Source of the DNA: Pseudonocardia humida
GTDB lineage: Bacteria > Actinomycetota > Actinomycetes > Mycobacteriales > Pseudonocardiaceae
NCBI RefSeq assembly: GCF_023898865.1
Contig: NZ_JAGSOV010000081.1
Span: forward strand, 1 to 37,464
Reading direction: 5' to 3'
Length of the DNA: 37,464 bases
Positions within the stretch are counted from its first letter, which is position 1; each line of letters begins with the position of its first letter. Both the position numbers and the translations under genes were made by a program. The notes beneath the pieces were generated by a model that had not been told where the DNA came from, searched no databases, and saw only the letters and a list, made by a program, of their open reading frames with translations. Below are positions 6,335-13,844 of this stretch, one piece after another.

Positions 6335-9006
6335 CGGTCGTTGCCCCCCGGGCCGACCCGGTCGCGCAGGCGGGCTGCGGGGTCGTTGCCGGGACCGCCC
6401 TCGGCGCCGGCGGCGCCGGCGGCGCCGCGCCCCGGGAAGCCGAAGTCCTGGGTCTCCTCGTCGTCGTCGTTGTTGCCGTCGCCGTTGTCGCCGTCGTTGT
6501 TGCCGTCGCCGTTGTCGCCGTCGTTGTCGCCGTCGCCGTTGTCGCCGTCACCGTCGCCGTTGTCGCCGTCGCCGTTGTCGTCGTTGTGCTCGTCGTCGTT
6601 GTCGCCGTCGTCGTTGTGCTCGTCGTCGTTGTCGCCGTCGTCGTCCTGGCCGTCGTCGCTCTCCACCTGGTTGGAGCCCGGCGCCTCGCCGATCGGCTCG
6701 AACTCGGAGAACTCCTCCTTCTTGGTGCCCTCCAGCGCCTCCCGCATGTAGCTCTGCCAGATGGCGCCGGGGAGCATGCGGCCGAACACGTTGCGCCCGG
6801 CCGCGTCCTTGATCGCGTCGCTGGCGTCGGTGCCGACCCAGACGGCGGTCGACAGCGTCGGCGTGTAGCCGACCGTCCAGGCGTCCTTGTTCTCGCCGCT
6901 GTTGCTACCGGGCAGCTGCACGGTGCCGGTCTTGACCGCGACCGGTCGGCCGGAGTCGAGCGGGATCCGCGAGCTCTGCGAGATGTCGATCATCGACTCG
7001 GTGACGTTGCGGGCGACCTTGGGGTCCATCGCCCGCTCGCCCTCGACGGGGTCGGGGCGCTCGAAGCGCACCTCGCCGTCGGCGGTGACGACCTTCTGCA
7101 CGAAGTAGGGCTGGTGGCGCACGCCGTCGGCGGCGAACGTGCCGAAGGCGGTCGCCATGTCGATCGGGTGGACCTCCTGGTCGCCCAGGGCGATGCCGCC
7201 GCGCGCCTCGAACTTGTCCGTCGGGATGCCGGCCTGCTTCGCGGCGTCGATGACGTTCTGCAACCCGGTGTCCAGCGCCATCTTGTAGAACACCGTGTTG
7301 ATCGACTTCGTCATCGCCTCCTTCACCTCGCACTCGGAGCAGTCGAAGCCCTCGGAGTTGTCGACCGTGACGCCGCCGGCGAACTCCTGCCCGGACCTCC
7401 CGTTGTAGACGCTGCCGAGGCCGATGTTGTCGTCCCCCTGCAGCGCCGCGGCCAGCACGAACGGCTTGAACGTCGAGCCGGGCTGGCGCAGCGCCTCGGA
7501 CGCGTAGTCGACGCCCAGCCCGTTGGGGCCGCCGTAGTAGGCCACGACCGCGCCGCTGCGCGGATCCATCGACACCAGCGACGCGCGCAGGTTGGTGGGC
7601 TGGTCCTTGAGGACGTCCTTCATCGCGTCGACCGCGGCGACCTGGCGTTCGCGGTCGATGGTGGTGGTGACGACCAGGCCCTTGGTCTTGATCTCGTCCT
7701 CGCTGATGCCGAGCCCGTTGAGCTCGGCGACCACCTTCTCGTAGATGTGGTAGCGGTCGTCCGACGGCACGCCGACGTTGTCGGCCTGCTCGCGGTCCCA
7801 GCTGGCCTGGTCCGGGAACACCATGGTCGCGCGCTCGGCGGGCGTGAGCGTCTGCGTCTCGACCATGCTGTTGAGCACGAACTCCCAGCGCTCCTGGGCC
7901 TTGGCCAGGTTCTTCTTCGGGTCCCAGTTCGACGGCGACGGGTTGATCCCGACCAGCATCGCGCCCTCGGACACCGTCAGGTCCTTGACGTCCTTGCCGA
8001 AGTAGGCCTGCGAGGCGGCCTGGATGCCGTACGCGCCGCGACCGAGGTAGATCGTGTTCAGGTAGTTCTCGAGGATCTTGTCCTTGCTCTGCTCACGGGT
8101 GATCTTCACCGCGAGCACGACCTCCCGGTACTTGCGCCACAGGCTGAAGTCGTCCTGCCCGGTGGAGATCTTGATGTACTGCTGGGTGATCGTCGACCCG
8201 CCGCCGGTGCCGCCGGTCAGCTGGTTGAAGACCGCGCGGCCGATGCCGGACAGGTCGAAGCCCGAGTTGGAGTAGAACGTGCGGTCCTCGGCGGCGAGCA
8301 TCGCGTCGCGCACGTGCTGGGGGATCTGGTCGAGCGTGACGATCGTGCGGTTGATCGACACCTCGTCGCCGTTGGCGTCGGTGATCTTCGGGCGCACCGT
8401 CGCCACCGGGGTCGCGCCGTCGGAGAAGTTGATCGTGGCGACCTGGCTGATCGCCGCGTCCTGGGCGTCCGGCACCTTGAAGATCATCCAGCCGATCGCG
8501 AAGGCCAGGAACGGTCCCAGGATGATGGCGCCGAGCAGCACGTAGCTGATCCGGCGGACCTTCTTCCAGGTCATGTCCCGCCACCAGGCGATGATCCCCT
8601 TGAGGCCCTTCTGCTTCGGTCCCGCCGGGCGCCTGCCGCCCGGCCCGCCGGGGCGCTTGCCGCCCGGACGCGCACCGGGACGCGGCGCGTCCTGCCGGGC
8701 CGGGCCGGTGGCACGGGTCGGTGGTGGAGCACCACCGCCGGCGAAACCGCTGCCGACCGGGACGGTGCCGGCCTCCTCCAGGGACGGGGCGGCGCCGCTG
8801 GCGCCGAAGCCGGCCGGGGCGCGGTGGGGCTGGGAGGCGCCGGGCGCGGCGTACGGGGGACCCTGCGGGGGTCGGTGCGGGCCGGTGTGGCGGGGGACCC
8901 TGGGCGGCGGGGGACCGGGCGGCGGAGCACCGCCCCCGGGACGAGGTGGCCTACCGGGATGCGGCCCAGGCGCGGGGCCATCCCGGTGGTCGCGCTGATC
9001 ACTCAC
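6331..9006 (-). CDS. ponA: class A penicillin-binding protein, PonA1-like
   Basis: Bifunctional peptidoglycan glycosyltransferase/transpeptidase, 891 aa. A Pro/Gly-rich cytoplasmic tail (1-135) precedes one membrane segment (about 152-175). The GT51 domain has the catalytic Glu240 in AEDRTFY and GGSTITQQYIK near 270. The transpeptidase domain has Ser511 in STFK, SIN at 568-570 and KTG at 692-694. No PASTA domain follows; the C-terminus instead has an Asp/Asn/Gly-rich repetitive tail (about 783-850) and a Gly/Ala-rich end. The start is GTG 9006, with GGAG 5 nt before it. Position and neighbours (DUF5318 upstream, GT87-like gene downstream, 4-bp overlap) match ponA1 (Rv0050), the main elongation synthase of mycobacteria. 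Confidence 0.95.
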   Translation of the reverse strand: MSDQRDHRDGPAPGPHPGRPPRPGGGAPPPGPPPPRVPRHTGPHRPPQGPPYAAPGASQPHRAPAGFGASGAAPSLEEAGTVPVGSGFAGGGAPPPTRATGPARQDAPRPGARPGGKRPGGPGGRRPAGPKQKGLKGIIAWWRDMTWKKVRRISYVLLGAIILGPFLAFAIGWMIFKVPDAQDAAISQVATINFSDGATPVATVRPKITDANGDEVSINRTIVTLDQIPQHVRDAMLAAEDRTFYSNSGFDLSGIGRAVFNQLTGGTGGGSTITQQYIKISTGQDDFSLWRKYREVVLAVKITREQSKDKILENYLNTIYLGRGAYGIQAASQAYFGKDVKDLTVSEGAMLVGINPSPSNWDPKKNLAKAQERWEFVLNSMVETQTLTPAERATMVFPDQASWDREQADNVGVPSDDRYHIYEKVVAELNGLGISEDEIKTKGLVVTTTIDRERQVAAVDAMKDVLKDQPTNLRASLVSMDPRSGAVVAYYGGPNGLGVDYASEALRQPGSTFKPFVLAAALQGDDNIGLGSVYNGRSGQEFAGGVTVDNSEGFDCSECEVKEAMTKSINTVFYKMALDTGLQNVIDAAKQAGIPTDKFEARGGIALGDQEVHPIDMATAFGTFAADGVRHQPYFVQKVVTADGEVRFERPDPVEGERAMDPKVARNVTESMIDISQSSRIPLDSGRPVAVKTGTVQLPGSNSGENKDAWTVGYTPTLSTAVWVGTDASDAIKDAAGRNVFGRMLPGAIWQSYMREALEGTKKEEFSEFEPIGEAPGSNQVESDDGQDDDGDNDDEHNDDGDNDDEHNDDNGDGDNGDGDGDNGDGDNDGDNGDGNNDGDNGDGNNDDDEETQDFGFPGRGAAGAAGAEGGPGNDPAARLRDRVGPGGNDR
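6459..6660 (-). repeat. coding repeats for the acidic tail of PonA
   Basis: About 200 bp of short imperfect tandem repeats, almost all GAC, AAC and GGC codons. They encode runs such as DNDDEHNDDG (a 30-bp unit present twice) and GDGDNGDG-type octads. Slippage at such repeats should make tail length variable between strains. Confidence 0.85.
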
Positions 9007-9042
9007 CGCTGCTCCGTGGGCTCGGCGTCGGGGGGGACAGGA

Positions 9043-9459
9043 TCACTCGGCGGCGGTCCGGCGTCGGTCGGACCGGCGGGGGCGGCTGTCGGGAGCGCCG
9101 CCGGTACCCGTGACGTAGGACAGCACCAGGTGGTTCCAGGTGCAGGTTCCGCAGACCTCCACCACGTACACGGAGAAATCGTCGTGCGAGTTCGCCATCG
9201 CGTCGATCTCGTCCGGGTGGCGGGCCGATCCGGCGGCGTGCCGCAGCTGGTCGCCGAAGATCCAGGAGACGTGCGTCAGCCGGTCGCGACGGCAGACGGG
9301 GCAGGTCTCGTCGGTCGGCTCACCGTGGAACCGCGCAGCTCGCAGCAGGTAGGGGCTCGCGTCGCAGACCGCGCCCGTCCCGACTCGACCGGAGTGGACG
9401 TCGGCGAGCAGCGCACGGCGCTGCAACGCGTAGTCGACCACCTGCCGCTGGGTACGCAC
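9043..9459 (-). CDS. DUF5318 zinc-ribbon protein (Rv0049-like)
   Basis: Small soluble protein, 138 aa, from GTG 9459. Two CxxC pairs, Cys53-Pro-Val-Cys56 and Cys103-Gly-Thr-Cys106, probably bind one zinc. The blocks TCPVCRRDRLTHVSWIFGD and YVVEVCGTCTWNHL are those of the actinobacterial DUF5318 family. It lies 36 nt before ponA on the same strand, as Rv0049 does before ponA1, so it is probably cotranscribed with the peptidoglycan synthase. No biochemical role is known to me. The C-terminal 20 residues are basic and probably disordered. Confidence 0.85.
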   Translation of the reverse strand: MRTQRQVVDYALQRRALLADVHSGRVGTGAVCDASPYLLRAARFHGEPTDETCPVCRRDRLTHVSWIFGDQLRHAAGSARHPDEIDAMANSHDDFSVYVVEVCGTCTWNHLVLSYVTGTGGAPDSRPRRSDRRRTAAE

Positions 9460-9557
9460 CGGGCCAGCGTACGCGGGGCGTCACGGCGGTCGGCCGGAAC
9501 GTCTCCGGTGCGGCCGATCGGAGGATGACCGACCTCTCGCGGCCCCGGCGTGGATGT

Positions 9558-9594
9558 ATCGGATCGATATAGTCGGGTACTCCATCGATCCGAT
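9558..9594. promoter_or_regulatory. perfect 11-bp inverted repeat before padR (candidate operator)
   Basis: ATCGGATCGAT (9558-9568) and its exact reverse complement ATCGATCCGAT (9584-9594) are separated by 15 bp and end 20 bp before the padR start codon. PadR proteins usually repress their own promoter by binding such dyads, so this is the likely autoregulatory operator. Confidence 0.6.
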
Positions 9595-9614
9595 GCCCGA
9601 AGGGAGGGTCCGCG

Positions 9615-10217
9615 GTGCTGGAGCTGGCGATACTCGGGCTGCTCTCCGAGGCCTCGGTGCACGGCTACGAGCTGCGCAAGCAGCTGCGGCTGCGACTCGG
9701 TGGCTTCCGGGTGTTCTCCTACGGCTCGGTCTATCCCGCGCTCCGGCGGTTGACCCGGGCCGGGCTGATCGCCGAGGAGGCCGAGCCCGCCGATCCCGAC
9801 ACGGCGTGGTCGCGCCGGGCGCGGCGGGTCTACCGGATCACGGCGGAGGGCAAGGAGCGCTTCGCCGACATGCTCGCCGAGACCGGCCCGCAGGCCTGGG
9901 ACGACGAGGGCTTCGGCGTGCACCTGGCCTTCTTCTCCCGCACCCCGGCCGAGGCCCGGATGCGGATCCTCGAAGGCAGGCGGCGCTGCGTGGAGGAGCG
10001 CCGCGAGGGGCTGCGCTCGGTGCTGGGCCGGGCGGGCGAGCAGATCGACCGCTACACCCGCGAGCTGCACCAGCTGGGCCTGGACTCCACCGAGCGCGAG
10101 GTCCGCTGGCTCAACGAGCTGATCGAGCACGAGCGGGCCGAGCAGCGCCGCCCCTCCGCCGACCGCGACGACCCCGGCACCGCCGCCGCGCGGGACGACC
10201 GTGACCCCGCCCGATGA
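9615..10217 (+). CDS. PadR-family transcriptional regulator (Rv0047c-like)
   Basis: Winged-helix regulator, 200 aa. The N-terminal PadR domain (1-80) has LELAILGLLSEASVHGYELR, the recognition-helix segment FSYGSVYPALRRL and the wing RVYRITAEGK. A C-terminal helical Vir/PadR_C-type domain (about 90-180) should mediate dimerisation. The GTG at 9615 follows GGGAGG by about 8 nt. It lies 97 nt before ino1 on the same strand, as in mycobacteria, where Rv0047c adjoins ino1. An 11-bp inverted repeat just upstream is a good autoregulatory site. It probably controls itself and perhaps ino1; the ligand is unknown. Confidence 0.92.
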   Translation: MLELAILGLLSEASVHGYELRKQLRLRLGGFRVFSYGSVYPALRRLTRAGLIAEEAEPADPDTAWSRRARRVYRITAEGKERFADMLAETGPQAWDDEGFGVHLAFFSRTPAEARMRILEGRRRCVEERREGLRSVLGRAGEQIDRYTRELHQLGLDSTEREVRWLNELIEHERAEQRRPSADRDDPGTAAARDDRDPAR

Positions 10218-10314
10218 CCACCGCCCCGGACCCGACCGTCCCCCCGGCGCCGTCGCCGGGCGGGCACCAGACCCATCCCACACGACAGACCAACAGATCG
10301 AGAAGGAGCCGGCC

Positions 10315-11394
10315 ATGAGCCAGGTCCGTGTCGCCGTCGTCGGCGTCGGCAACTGCGCCGCGTCGCTGGTACAGGGCGTGCACTACTACCGCGACGCCGA
10401 TCCGGCGACGCGCGTCCCCGGCCTGATGCACGTCGACTTCGGCGGCTACCACGTCCGCGACGTGACGTTCGTGGCCGCGTTCGACGTCGACGCCAAGAAG
10501 GTCGGCCGGGACCTCTCCGAGGCCATCGGGGCCAGCGAGAACAACACGATCAAGATCGCCGACGTGCCGCCGCTGGACGTGCCGGTGCTGCGCGGGCACA
10601 CGCTCGACGGGCTGGGCCGGTTCTACCGCGAGACGATCACCGAGTCGGACGAGGAGCCGGTGGACGTGGCCCAGGTGCTGCGCGACACCGGGGCCGACGT
10701 GCTGGTGTCCTACCTGCCGGTGGGCAGCGAGGCGGCCGACCGGTTCTACGCCCAGGCCGCGCTCGACGCCGGGGTGGCGTTCGTCAACGCGCTGCCGGTG
10801 TTCATCGCCTCGGACCCGGTGTGGGCGGAGAAGTTCCGGGCCGCCGGCGTGCCGATCGTCGGCGACGACATCAAGAGCCAGGTGGGGGCGACGATCACGC
10901 ACCGGGTGCTGGCCCGGCTGTTCGAGGACCGCGGCGTCCAGCTCGACCGCACCATGCAGCTCAACGTGGGCGGCAACATGGACTTCCTGAACATGAAGGA
11001 GCTCGAGCGGCTGGAGTCGAAGAAGGTCTCCAAGACCCAGGCGGTCACCTCCCAGGTCGACCGCGACCTCGGCCGCGACAACGTGCACATCGGCCCGTCG
11101 GACTACGTGGCCTGGCTGGACGACCGCAAGTGGGCCTACGTGCGGCTGGAGGGGCGCGCGTTCGGCGACGTGCCGCTCAGCCTGGAGTACAAGCTCGAGG
11201 TGTGGGACTCGCCGAACTCCGCGGGCATCATCATCGACGCGGTGCGCGCGGCCAAGATCGCCCTGGACCGGGGGATCGGGGGGCCGATCCTGTCCGCGTC
11301 GAGCTACTTCATGAAGTCGCCGCCGGAGCAGTACAGCGACGACGAGGCGCGGCGCGCGGTGGAGGAGTTCATCCGGGGTGAGCGCGAGCGCTGA
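10315..11394 (+). CDS. ino1: inositol-3-phosphate synthase
   Basis: NAD-dependent synthase, 359 aa, that converts glucose 6-phosphate to inositol 3-phosphate. This is the first step to phosphatidylinositol, PIMs and mycothiol in actinobacteria. The Rossmann motif VAVVGVGNCAASLVQG lies at residues 5-20. Family blocks include GDDIKSQVGATITHR, LNVGGNMDFLNM, IGPSDYVAWL and a conserved end around SASSYFMKSPPEQ. ATG 10315 has GGAG 6 nt upstream. It follows padR by 97 nt and is closed by a strong terminator. The short actinobacterial/archaeal form is the expected one here. Identification is firm. Confidence 0.97.
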   Translation: MSQVRVAVVGVGNCAASLVQGVHYYRDADPATRVPGLMHVDFGGYHVRDVTFVAAFDVDAKKVGRDLSEAIGASENNTIKIADVPPLDVPVLRGHTLDGLGRFYRETITESDEEPVDVAQVLRDTGADVLVSYLPVGSEAADRFYAQAALDAGVAFVNALPVFIASDPVWAEKFRAAGVPIVGDDIKSQVGATITHRVLARLFEDRGVQLDRTMQLNVGGNMDFLNMKELERLESKKVSKTQAVTSQVDRDLGRDNVHIGPSDYVAWLDDRKWAYVRLEGRAFGDVPLSLEYKLEVWDSPNSAGIIIDAVRAAKIALDRGIGGPILSASSYFMKSPPEQYSDDEARRAVEEFIRGERER

Positions 11395-11416
11395 GCGCTC
11401 CCCGCTCCCGGGCACC

Positions 11417-11458
11417 GGCCCCGGTCGTGGCACCGCCGCGACCGGGGCCCTTTGTTTT
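11417..11458 (+). terminator. intrinsic terminator of ino1
   Basis: GGCCCCGGTCG (11417-11427) pairs perfectly with 11439-11449 across an 11-nt loop. The tail CTTTGTTTT follows. Confidence 0.85.
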
Positions 11459-11877
11459 CATCTCGACAAATGTTTCGGACGGCGCCCGGGCCGCCCGTTG
11501 TTCACCCGATCGGTCCGTTCGAAACCACTCGGCGCGAGACATCGACCGCTGGTCAGCCGCTCTGTCGATGAATGGACGGCCGCAACCTATTCACAACGAC
11601 GTAATTCGCTCGAAGGTGGCAACGGCCGAGTGGCGCCCATCACAACAACTTCATAGGGTGGATGAGATATCGGTCATATACCCGATCGATATCTGTTCTT
11701 AATGTGGCCGACGGCCTCGAAGCACCGCCCGTCCACCCGGGACGGCGGGCGCGAGGTCACCGCCCGGACGGGCGGGGACACCGATCGGCCCGCTCCCACG
11801 GCGGCCGGCACCCGGTCCCCGCCTCCCACCCCCGGTTCGCCGGGGAGTCCGGCGGTGCTCACCCCGGAGACACGTCA
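11459..11877. promoter_or_regulatory. gene-free, locally AT-richer region before the NlpC/P60 gene
   Basis: About 420 bp without a convincing gene. The part from about 11455 to 11710 is visibly richer in A and T than its surroundings; the part after 11710 is GC-rich again. It contains the dyad at 11665-11694. I tested the later part by eye for a c-di-AMP (ydaO) riboswitch and did not find the conserved core. It most likely holds the promoter and a roughly 180-nt leader of the NlpC/P60 gene. Confidence 0.5.
11665..11694. promoter_or_regulatory. inverted repeat AGATATC-N16-GATATCT
   Basis: AGATATC (11665-11671) and GATATCT (11688-11694) form a perfect 7-bp dyad. A second dyad, ATCGG/CCGAT, sits inside it. 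It lies 184 bp before the NlpC/P60 start and shares the CCGATCGAT-like core with the padR operator candidate at 9558-9594. Confidence 0.4.
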
Positions 11878-12474
11878 GTGCCCCCCTCACCCGCAGTACC
11901 CGGTACTACGCACGCCCCGACGCAGACGGTCACCCGCCCGCGCAGCCTGCGCCTGGCGGTCCGCTCGGCCGTCGTCGCCGCCGCCACCACCGCGGCAGCC
12001 GTCGCGGCACTGCTCCCCGCGGCCGGAGCCGCACCGGCCGCTCCCAGCCCCGCGGTGTCGGCCCCCGCCGCCACCGTGGCCGCCCCGGTCACCCTGGCCG
12101 CCGCGGCGGCCCCGGTCGCCCCCACCCGCGCCCCCTCCGCCACCGCCATGGACCTCGCCCTCAGCAAGGTCGGCGCCCCGTACCGCTACGGCGCCGCGGG
12201 CCCGAACGCCTTCGACTGCTCCGGCCTGGTCAACTGGGCCTACAAGAACGCCGGCGTGTCGCTGCCGCGCACCAGCCGGGCGATGTCCCAGGTCGGCACC
12301 CCGGTCTCCAAGGCCGACCTGCGGCCCGGCGACCTGGTGTTCTTCTACCGCCCGGTCAGCCACGTCGCCATCTACATCGGCGACGGCAAGGTGGTGCACG
12401 CCAGCACGCGCAAGGCCCCGGTGAAGATCTCCGACCTGAACGACCGGACCTTCAACTCGGCCCGCCGCATCTGA
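11878..12474 (+). CDS. secreted NlpC/P60 peptidoglycan endopeptidase
   Basis: Cell-wall hydrolase, 198 aa. Residues about 18-52 are a twin-Arg-free signal peptide (basic SLRLAVRSAVV, then an Ala/Leu core ending AAGAAPAA). An Ala/Pro linker runs to about 88. The NlpC/P60 domain (89-198) has catalytic Cys114 in FDCSGLVNWAYKNAG, His162 in SHVAIYIGDG and a third polar residue at His174 in VVHAS. Such enzymes cut the D-Glu/m-DAP bond of stem peptides (compare RipA to RipD). I chose GTG 11878 because GGAG lies 8 nt upstream; the 72 codons before it are unlike a leader peptide. It has no coiled-coil regulatory domain. Confidence 0.9.
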   Translation: MPPSPAVPGTTHAPTQTVTRPRSLRLAVRSAVVAAATTAAAVAALLPAAGAAPAAPSPAVSAPAATVAAPVTLAAAAAPVAPTRAPSATAMDLALSKVGAPYRYGAAGPNAFDCSGLVNWAYKNAGVSLPRTSRAMSQVGTPVSKADLRPGDLVFFYRPVSHVAIYIGDGKVVHASTRKAPVKISDLNDRTFNSARRI

Positions 12475-12492
12475 CCGGCGACCGACGCGCGG

Positions 12493-12526
12493 CGGCCCCG
12501 CCGGGACCACGGTCCCGGCGGGGCCG
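12493..12526 (+). terminator. hairpin terminator after the NlpC/P60 gene
   Basis: A perfect 16-bp stem, CGGCCCCGCCGGGACC and its complement, starts 19 nt after the stop codon. No T-run follows, which is common in high-GC genomes. Confidence 0.65.
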
Positions 12527-12555
12527 CGCGTGTCCGCTCCGGTCGCCGCGGTGGT

Positions 12556-12561
12556 TAGAGT
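12556..12561 (+). promoter_or_regulatory. leaderless -10 element of the SDR gene
   Basis: TAGAGT ends 7 nt before GTG 12569, with no Shine-Dalgarno between them. Confidence 0.5.
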
Positions 12562-12568
12562 CGCCGCC

Positions 12569-13258
12569 GTGACCGACCGCCCGCTCGCCCTGATCACCGG
12601 CGCGTCCCGCGGTATCGGCGCCGCCGTCGCCCGCGCCCTCGCCGACGACCACGACCTCCTCCTCGGCGGTCGCGACGCCGACGCCCTCGCCGCGCTCGCC
12701 GCCGAACTGCCCTCGGCCACCGCGTGGCCGGTCGAGCTCACCGACGACGCGGCGGTCGCCGGGGCGGTCGGCGGGCTCGACCGGCTCGACGTCCTCGTGC
12801 ACTCGGCCGGGGTCGGGCTCATGGGCACCGTCGCCGAGACGACCGCGCAGACCTGGCGGCGCCAGTTCGAGGTGAACGTGGTGGCCGTCGCCGAGCTCAC
12901 GCGGCTGCTGCTGCCCGCGCTGCGCACCGCCCGCGGCCGGGTCGTCCTGCTCAACTCCGGCGCCGGGTACTCCGCCCGCCCGGGCTGGGCCTCCTACGCG
13001 GCGAGCAAGTTCGCGCTGCGCGCGTTCGCCGACGCGCTGCGCGCCGAGGAGGAGGGCAACGGGGTGCGGGTGACCTCCGTGCACCCCGGCCGCACCGACA
13101 CCGACATGCAGCGCGAGGTCGTGCGCCAGGAGAGCGGCGAGTACCGGCCGGAGCGCTACCTGCGCGCGGAGTCGGTGGCCGCGGCCGTGGCCCTGGCCGT
13201 GCGGGCGTCCGACGACGCCGCGGTGACCGAGGTCGTGCTGCGCCCGGCGGGCGGCTGA
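12569..13258 (+). CDS. short-chain dehydrogenase/reductase
   Basis: NAD(P)-dependent SDR oxidoreductase, 229 aa. The cofactor motif TGASRGIG is near residues 9-16. The catalytic residues are Ser130 (LLNSGAGYS) and Tyr143-x3-Lys147 (ASYAASKFAL). The segment VTSVHPGRTDTDM follows, as in classical SDRs. The usual Asn in helix 4 fits FEVNVVAVAEL. I chose GTG 12569 because it directly precedes the TDRPLALITGASRG strand and has a -10 box 7 nt before it. It stands alone between a terminator and a separately promoted gene. The substrate cannot be inferred. Confidence 0.9.
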   Translation: MTDRPLALITGASRGIGAAVARALADDHDLLLGGRDADALAALAAELPSATAWPVELTDDAAVAGAVGGLDRLDVLVHSAGVGLMGTVAETTAQTWRRQFEVNVVAVAELTRLLLPALRTARGRVVLLNSGAGYSARPGWASYAASKFALRAFADALRAEEEGNGVRVTSVHPGRTDTDMQREVVRQESGEYRPERYLRAESVAAAVALAVRASDDAAVTEVVLRPAGG

Positions 13259-13328
13259 CGCCGGGCGTCCACCGATCGGTTGACGGGCGGTCGGTCGCGC
13301 AGGCGATGCCGCCGACACGGCCCGCGCC

Positions 13329-13334
13329 TAGCGT
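13329..13334 (+). promoter_or_regulatory. leaderless -10 element of the DUF1707 gene
   Basis: TAGCGT ends 7 nt before ATG 13342. The same hexamer with the same spacing occurs before the lysE-like gene. Confidence 0.5.
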
Positions 13335-13341
13335 CGGAGCC

Positions 13342-13767
13342 ATGAGCAGCACACCCGACGCGATGCGCGTCTCCGACGACGACCGCGACCGGGTCGCCGC
13401 GCTCCTGCGCGAGGCCGTCGGCCGCGGGCAGCTGGACCTGGCCGAGGCCGACGACCGGCTCCGCGCGGTCTACTCCGCGGTCACCCGGGCCGACCTGGTC
13501 GCCGTCACCCGCGACCTCCCGCAGGCGGCCGCGGTGCCGCCCGCGCCCCGCAGCGCACCGTCGCGCCCCGCGACCCGGTCGAGCGCCGAGTGGCGCAGCT
13601 GGCTGGGCGTCAGCCTGCTGCTGCTCGGCATCTGGGCGGCCACCTCGCTGGCCGCCGGGCACGCCCTGTTCTTCTGGCCGGTCTTCCCGATCGCCTTCTG
13701 GGGCCTCGCGCTCGCCTCCGGCGCGAAGGGCCACGGCTGCCGCACGCTGAGCTCGCACCGCTCCTGA
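13342..13767 (+). CDS. DUF1707 domain protein with two-TM tail
   Basis: Small membrane protein, 141 aa. Residues about 8-60 are a DUF1707 domain: MRVSDDDRDRVAALLREAVG, then LDLAEADDRLRAVYSAVTRADL. A Pro/Ala linker follows, then two hydrophobic segments (about 90-108 and 112-127) resembling the 2TM domain. Such proteins are very common in actinobacteria and have no agreed function; a membrane-associated regulatory role is often suggested. ATG 13342 carries a -10 box 7 nt upstream. It is followed after 77 nt by the topoisomerase gene on the same strand. Confidence 0.85.
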   Translation: MSSTPDAMRVSDDDRDRVAALLREAVGRGQLDLAEADDRLRAVYSAVTRADLVAVTRDLPQAAAVPPAPRSAPSRPATRSSAEWRSWLGVSLLLLGIWAATSLAAGHALFFWPVFPIAFWGLALASGAKGHGCRTLSSHRS

Positions 13768-13844
13768 CCGCCGCGACCGGGACCGTCCGGGGGGTCGGAC
13801 CCGGCCGTGGCGTTTGACCGGGCCGGCACGGGGCAGTGATCGGC

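Noticed and set aside
6586..9528. Very long plus-strand ORF opposite ponA
   Set aside because: Composition is typical of an antisense shadow frame, and ponA carries every class A PBP motif on the other strand.
11700..11877. c-di-AMP (ydaO/yuaA) riboswitch before the NlpC/P60 gene
   Set aside because: Such switches often precede wall hydrolases in actinobacteria, but the conserved GGGGTGAAT and CAGCTAAC core segments are not found here.
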